From contig CAMEBJ010000041.1 of the NCBI GenBank assembly GCA_945912085.1, forward strand, positions 1 to 8,692: 8,692 nt of DNA, read 5' to 3'. Below the pieces are notes generated by a model. It did no database searches. It was not told where the DNA came from and worked only from the letters and a program-made list of their open reading frames with translations. This document shows, one piece after another, positions 7,076 through 8,692 of the stretch (its first letter is position 1; the number at the start of each line of letters is the position of its first letter). This stretch comes from an uncultured Bacteroidales bacterium (lineage in GTDB: Bacteria > Bacteroidota > Bacteroidia > Bacteroidales > UBA932). A program made the position numbers and the translations under genes.

Positions 7076-8563
7076 TTACCACAGTCCTGATTTGACGGGC
7101 TGAGAATCAGAGGTATATGCAAGGATATTGGCATTTGCCTCGGCAACGGTCTTGAGATCCTGATCCGGATTGGCCTGTGCCCAGGAAGGGCGGAATGGTG
7201 AATATTCCGTTGGGGACATATCCAATATCTTGCATATCAACCAGTCAAGATCCTCCGAGCCTATGGCGATACGGCTCTGTTCGAACGTACGGACTGAAGA
7301 TGGGGACGGCGTTGCAGTTTTCCAGTACCCGTTCAGATAGTAATAGGCCTTCTGCTGCACAGTGGCGTTCCCGACTCCGGGGACTTCGAGATTCAGCAAT
7401 TGGTAGAAGATTTTAGAATGGTTGCTGTAGGCATCCGGGGCGCCCCGGTAACTGTTCATCTTGATGTTGTCCGTGCGGTCGGCCCCGGAAAATCCGGTCA
7501 GTTCGTAGTCTAGTGCGGTCTGGTTGGCGCCCGTAGCGGCGGGATGGTCATAACACCCCAGGAGACATTCCAGGAGGAAGGCCACAGCCCCGGTGCGGTC
7601 GGCTCCCTGACGACAGTTGAAATAGACTGACTTCCCGCGCCTGAGTTCCAGGATTATCCAGGCAATGGCGCTTACCAGGGATGCATCCTCATTGTACGCC
7701 CCATAGTCGGCCATAGTGTTGTTGTAGTCGGCATCCGGGATGGTGGTTTCGTTGCGGGCGTAGGAATGGTTGCTGTACTCTCCGGAGATGTACTTGCCGG
7801 AGTTTGTCGCAGCACGCAAATCCAGATGGGCATTTATGCCAAGACGTTTGAGTTCGGCCTTTGTTGCCTCACCAATGTCGGTAACCACCAGAGACTGACC
7901 ACCGCCGGGCCCCCTGTTGGTCCCCCCGAGACTCCCTCCACGGTAAAGCAGTCCGTACCTGACAGCCTTCCCGCCAAGTCCGGTCCAGCCCCCAAGGTCC
8001 CTGATGTTGAAGCCGTCCTCAAGGTAAATCATCCGGACAAGCCCAGTCACGGCGAGCTTTGCTGCACGGATGAGTTTCCCGTCCTTCTCCACCTTGTAAT
8101 AATAGTCCCTGCCGGGAATAAGGTTAACAAAGGAGAACTCCCTGTCAGCCACCATCCTCAGCAGAATGGATGCTTCATTGAATGCCTGGTCACTGGCAAG
8201 GGTGACCTGTGCACCGTCAACCCCGAAAACCACCTTGTGGGCCACCGGGCGATCCTGATTGTCATCCCCGCCAAAGTCGGCCGAAGTTTTGTTTGAGGAA
8301 AGGAAAGTGGATGTGGCTGTGGCAAGGTAATTCCTGACATAGTCGTTCTCGACATTCAGGGTTTCCTCTTCAAAGGATATTTCTCCTGAGGGGTTGTCTC
8401 CGGCGCTGTCTCCGTCATTGTCCCCGGTCGTGTCCTGTGATGGATTCCCGGAATTGCCCTGTGAAGGATTCCCGGCGTTGCCCCTGTCCGGGTTCACTGC
8501 CGCGCAGGACTGCGTCATTGCCATCGCAAGAGCACAAAAAAGCATAGCTAAACTGATTTTCAT
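7076..8563 (-). CDS. Secreted tyrosine-phosphatase-like lipoprotein (Y_phosphatase3 type)
   Basis: 495 residues from ATG 8563; an in-frame TTG at 8620 is rejected because it lies in the -33 promoter box. N-terminal signal with a probable lipobox (MTQSC, Cys20), then a low-complexity Gly/Asn/Asp/Ser linker (about 24-62) containing two GN(A/S)GNPSQ repeats. Residues ~63-174 look like an FN3-like beta domain (NLIPGRDYYYKVEKDGKLIR). The catalytic part starts at NIRDLGGW (186-193), then VRYGLLYRGGSL (201-212) and LGINAHLDLRA (241-251). The P-loop is FNCRQGADRTG (315-325), with Cys317 and Arg323 of C-X5-R. Most family members have His before the Cys; here it is Asn316. The expected activity is dephosphorylation of phosphotyrosine or another phosphomonoester at the cell surface or periplasm; the substrate is unknown. 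It reads toward cysS and has its own promoter, so there is no operon evidence tying it to neighbours. Confidence 0.85.
   Translation of the reverse strand: MKISLAMLFCALAMAMTQSCAAVNPDRGNAGNPSQGNSGNPSQDTTGDNDGDSAGDNPSGEISFEEETLNVENDYVRNYLATATSTFLSSNKTSADFGGDDNQDRPVAHKVVFGVDGAQVTLASDQAFNEASILLRMVADREFSFVNLIPGRDYYYKVEKDGKLIRAAKLAVTGLVRMIYLEDGFNIRDLGGWTGLGGKAVRYGLLYRGGSLGGTNRGPGGGQSLVVTDIGEATKAELKRLGINAHLDLRAATNSGKYISGEYSNHSYARNETTIPDADYNNTMADYGAYNEDASLVSAIAWIILELRRGKSVYFNCRQGADRTGAVAFLLECLLGCYDHPAATGANQTALDYELTGFSGADRTDNIKMNSYRGAPDAYSNHSKIFYQLLNLEVPGVGNATVQQKAYYYLNGYWKTATPSPSSVRTFEQSRIAIGSEDLDWLICKILDMSPTEYSPFRPSWAQANPDQDLKTVAEANANILAYTSDSQPVKSGLW
8435..8482 (-). repeat. Two 24-bp tandem repeats in the phosphatase linker
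   Basis: Units 8435-8458 and 8459-8482 are identical at 21 of 24 positions (differences at 8441/8465, 8452/8476 and 8453/8477). On the minus strand they encode GNAGNPSQ and GNSGNPSQ, residues 28-43 of the lipoprotein. A decayed further unit may follow at 8483-8495. The unit is in frame, so gain or loss would only change linker length. Confidence 0.8.
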
Positions 8564-8588
8564 CAAAAACAATATTGTGTTCAGACGG

Positions 8589-8621
8589 CAAAGATAGGAA
8601 TTTCCGGGAGTTTTCCTCAAA
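8589..8621 (-). promoter_or_regulatory. Bacteroidetes-type promoter of the phosphatase lipoprotein gene
   Basis: On the minus strand TTTG (8621-8618) is followed, after 21 nt, by TATCTTTG (8596-8589), an exact match to TTTG-N19-21-TAnnTTTG. The expected start site near 8583 gives a ~20-nt leader to ATG 8563. This is the clearest promoter in the window and settles the choice of start codon. Confidence 0.75.
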
Positions 8622-8647
8622 AAGGGGTCTCCCTGAGGACAATCCCC
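8619..8647 (-). terminator. Possible intrinsic terminator of an unseen upstream minus-strand gene
   Basis: Read on the minus strand, GGGG (8647-8644) and CCCC (8627-8624) can pair with an interrupted inner stem (GTC at 8640-8638 with GAC at 8629-8627 competing at the edge), followed directly by TTTTT (8623-8619). The T run doubles as part of the phosphatase -33 box. The stem is interrupted, and the gene it would terminate is not visible, so this is tentative. The remaining bases to 8692 hold no gene I can support. Confidence 0.25.
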
Positions 8648-8692
8648 AGGATGAAAGCTGCCCCGTCCTCAAAACAGGCTTTTGAGAGAACG

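Noticed and set aside
7473..7603. 11-bp direct repeat (7473-7483 and 7593-7603) giving GADRT twice in the phosphatase
   Set aside because: The first peptide is the conserved P-loop; the second lies in a loop 40 residues later. The short match is most likely chance, not a second active site, as no Cys precedes it.
7766..8296. Plus-strand 176-codon open frame
   Set aside because: It lies antisense to the phosphatase domain, whose motifs are unambiguous; there is no promoter or signal for it.
8564..8620. TTG start at 8620 for the phosphatase gene
   Set aside because: The codon is part of the -33 box of a near-perfect promoter; ATG 8563 follows it with a short leader and a proper signal peptide.
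8651..8692. Possible start of a plus-strand gene (ATG at 8651, MKAAPSSKQAFERT…)
   Set aside because: It is open to the edge but only 14 codons are visible, with no -7 box or other support; it cannot be told from chance.
8669..8692. Possible C-terminus of an upstream minus-strand gene (…RSLKSLF stop at 8669)
   Set aside because: Too short to support; another minus-strand frame is also open down to 8617.

Overview
The window looks like a chromosomal segment from an order Bacteroidales bacterium (phylum Bacteroidota). Base composition is mixed, roughly half G+C by eye, so I do not name a genus. Three things support the lineage. There is a run of lipoproteins of the fimbrillin (Mfa-like) type next to DUF3575-type and DUF5119-type proteins, a set I know only from Bacteroidetes. 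Promoter elements match the Bacteroidetes TTTG / TAnnTTTG consensus. The cysteinyl-tRNA synthetase carries KMGKS rather than KMSKS.

Region 1 (1-5326, minus strand) is one probable operon, transcribed from right to left. Its order is: a DUF3575-like outer-membrane protein with an unusual basic C-terminal tail (5279-4152), a DUF5119/Mfa2-like lipoprotein (4155-3085), a Mfa-like lipoprotein (3085-1886), a fimbrillin-family lipoprotein (1810-659), and a further fimbrillin-family lipoprotein that runs off the left edge (640-1). The first three genes overlap (ATGA, then TGATG), which indicates translational coupling. The only sizeable gap is a 75-bp AT-rich spacer in front of the fourth gene. The simplest reading is a type V (FimA/Mfa1-type) pilus or related surface-fibre locus: lipoprotein subunits are exported, lipidated, moved to the outer membrane and assembled there, with an anchor-like protein and a barrel-like partner encoded first.

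Region 2 (5327-5453) is a short divergent intergenic region holding -7 elements for both directions. Region 3 (5454-7019, plus strand) is cysS, a complete housekeeping gene. A 56-bp convergent gap with a weak hairpin follows.

Region 4 (7076-8563, minus strand) is a secreted tyrosine-phosphatase-type lipoprotein. It has a repeat-rich linker, an FN3-like domain and a C-X5-R catalytic domain in which the usual His before the Cys is Asn. A near-perfect Bacteroidetes promoter precedes it (8621-8589). The last ~70 bases contain possible stem-loops and the edges of genes I cannot define.

I see no CRISPR array, tRNA, rRNA or insertion sequence. The least ordinary items are the DUF3575 tail, the three diverged fimbrillin paralogues with a shared TKA site in two of them, and the altered phosphatase P-loop. 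None of these by itself shows a new system.
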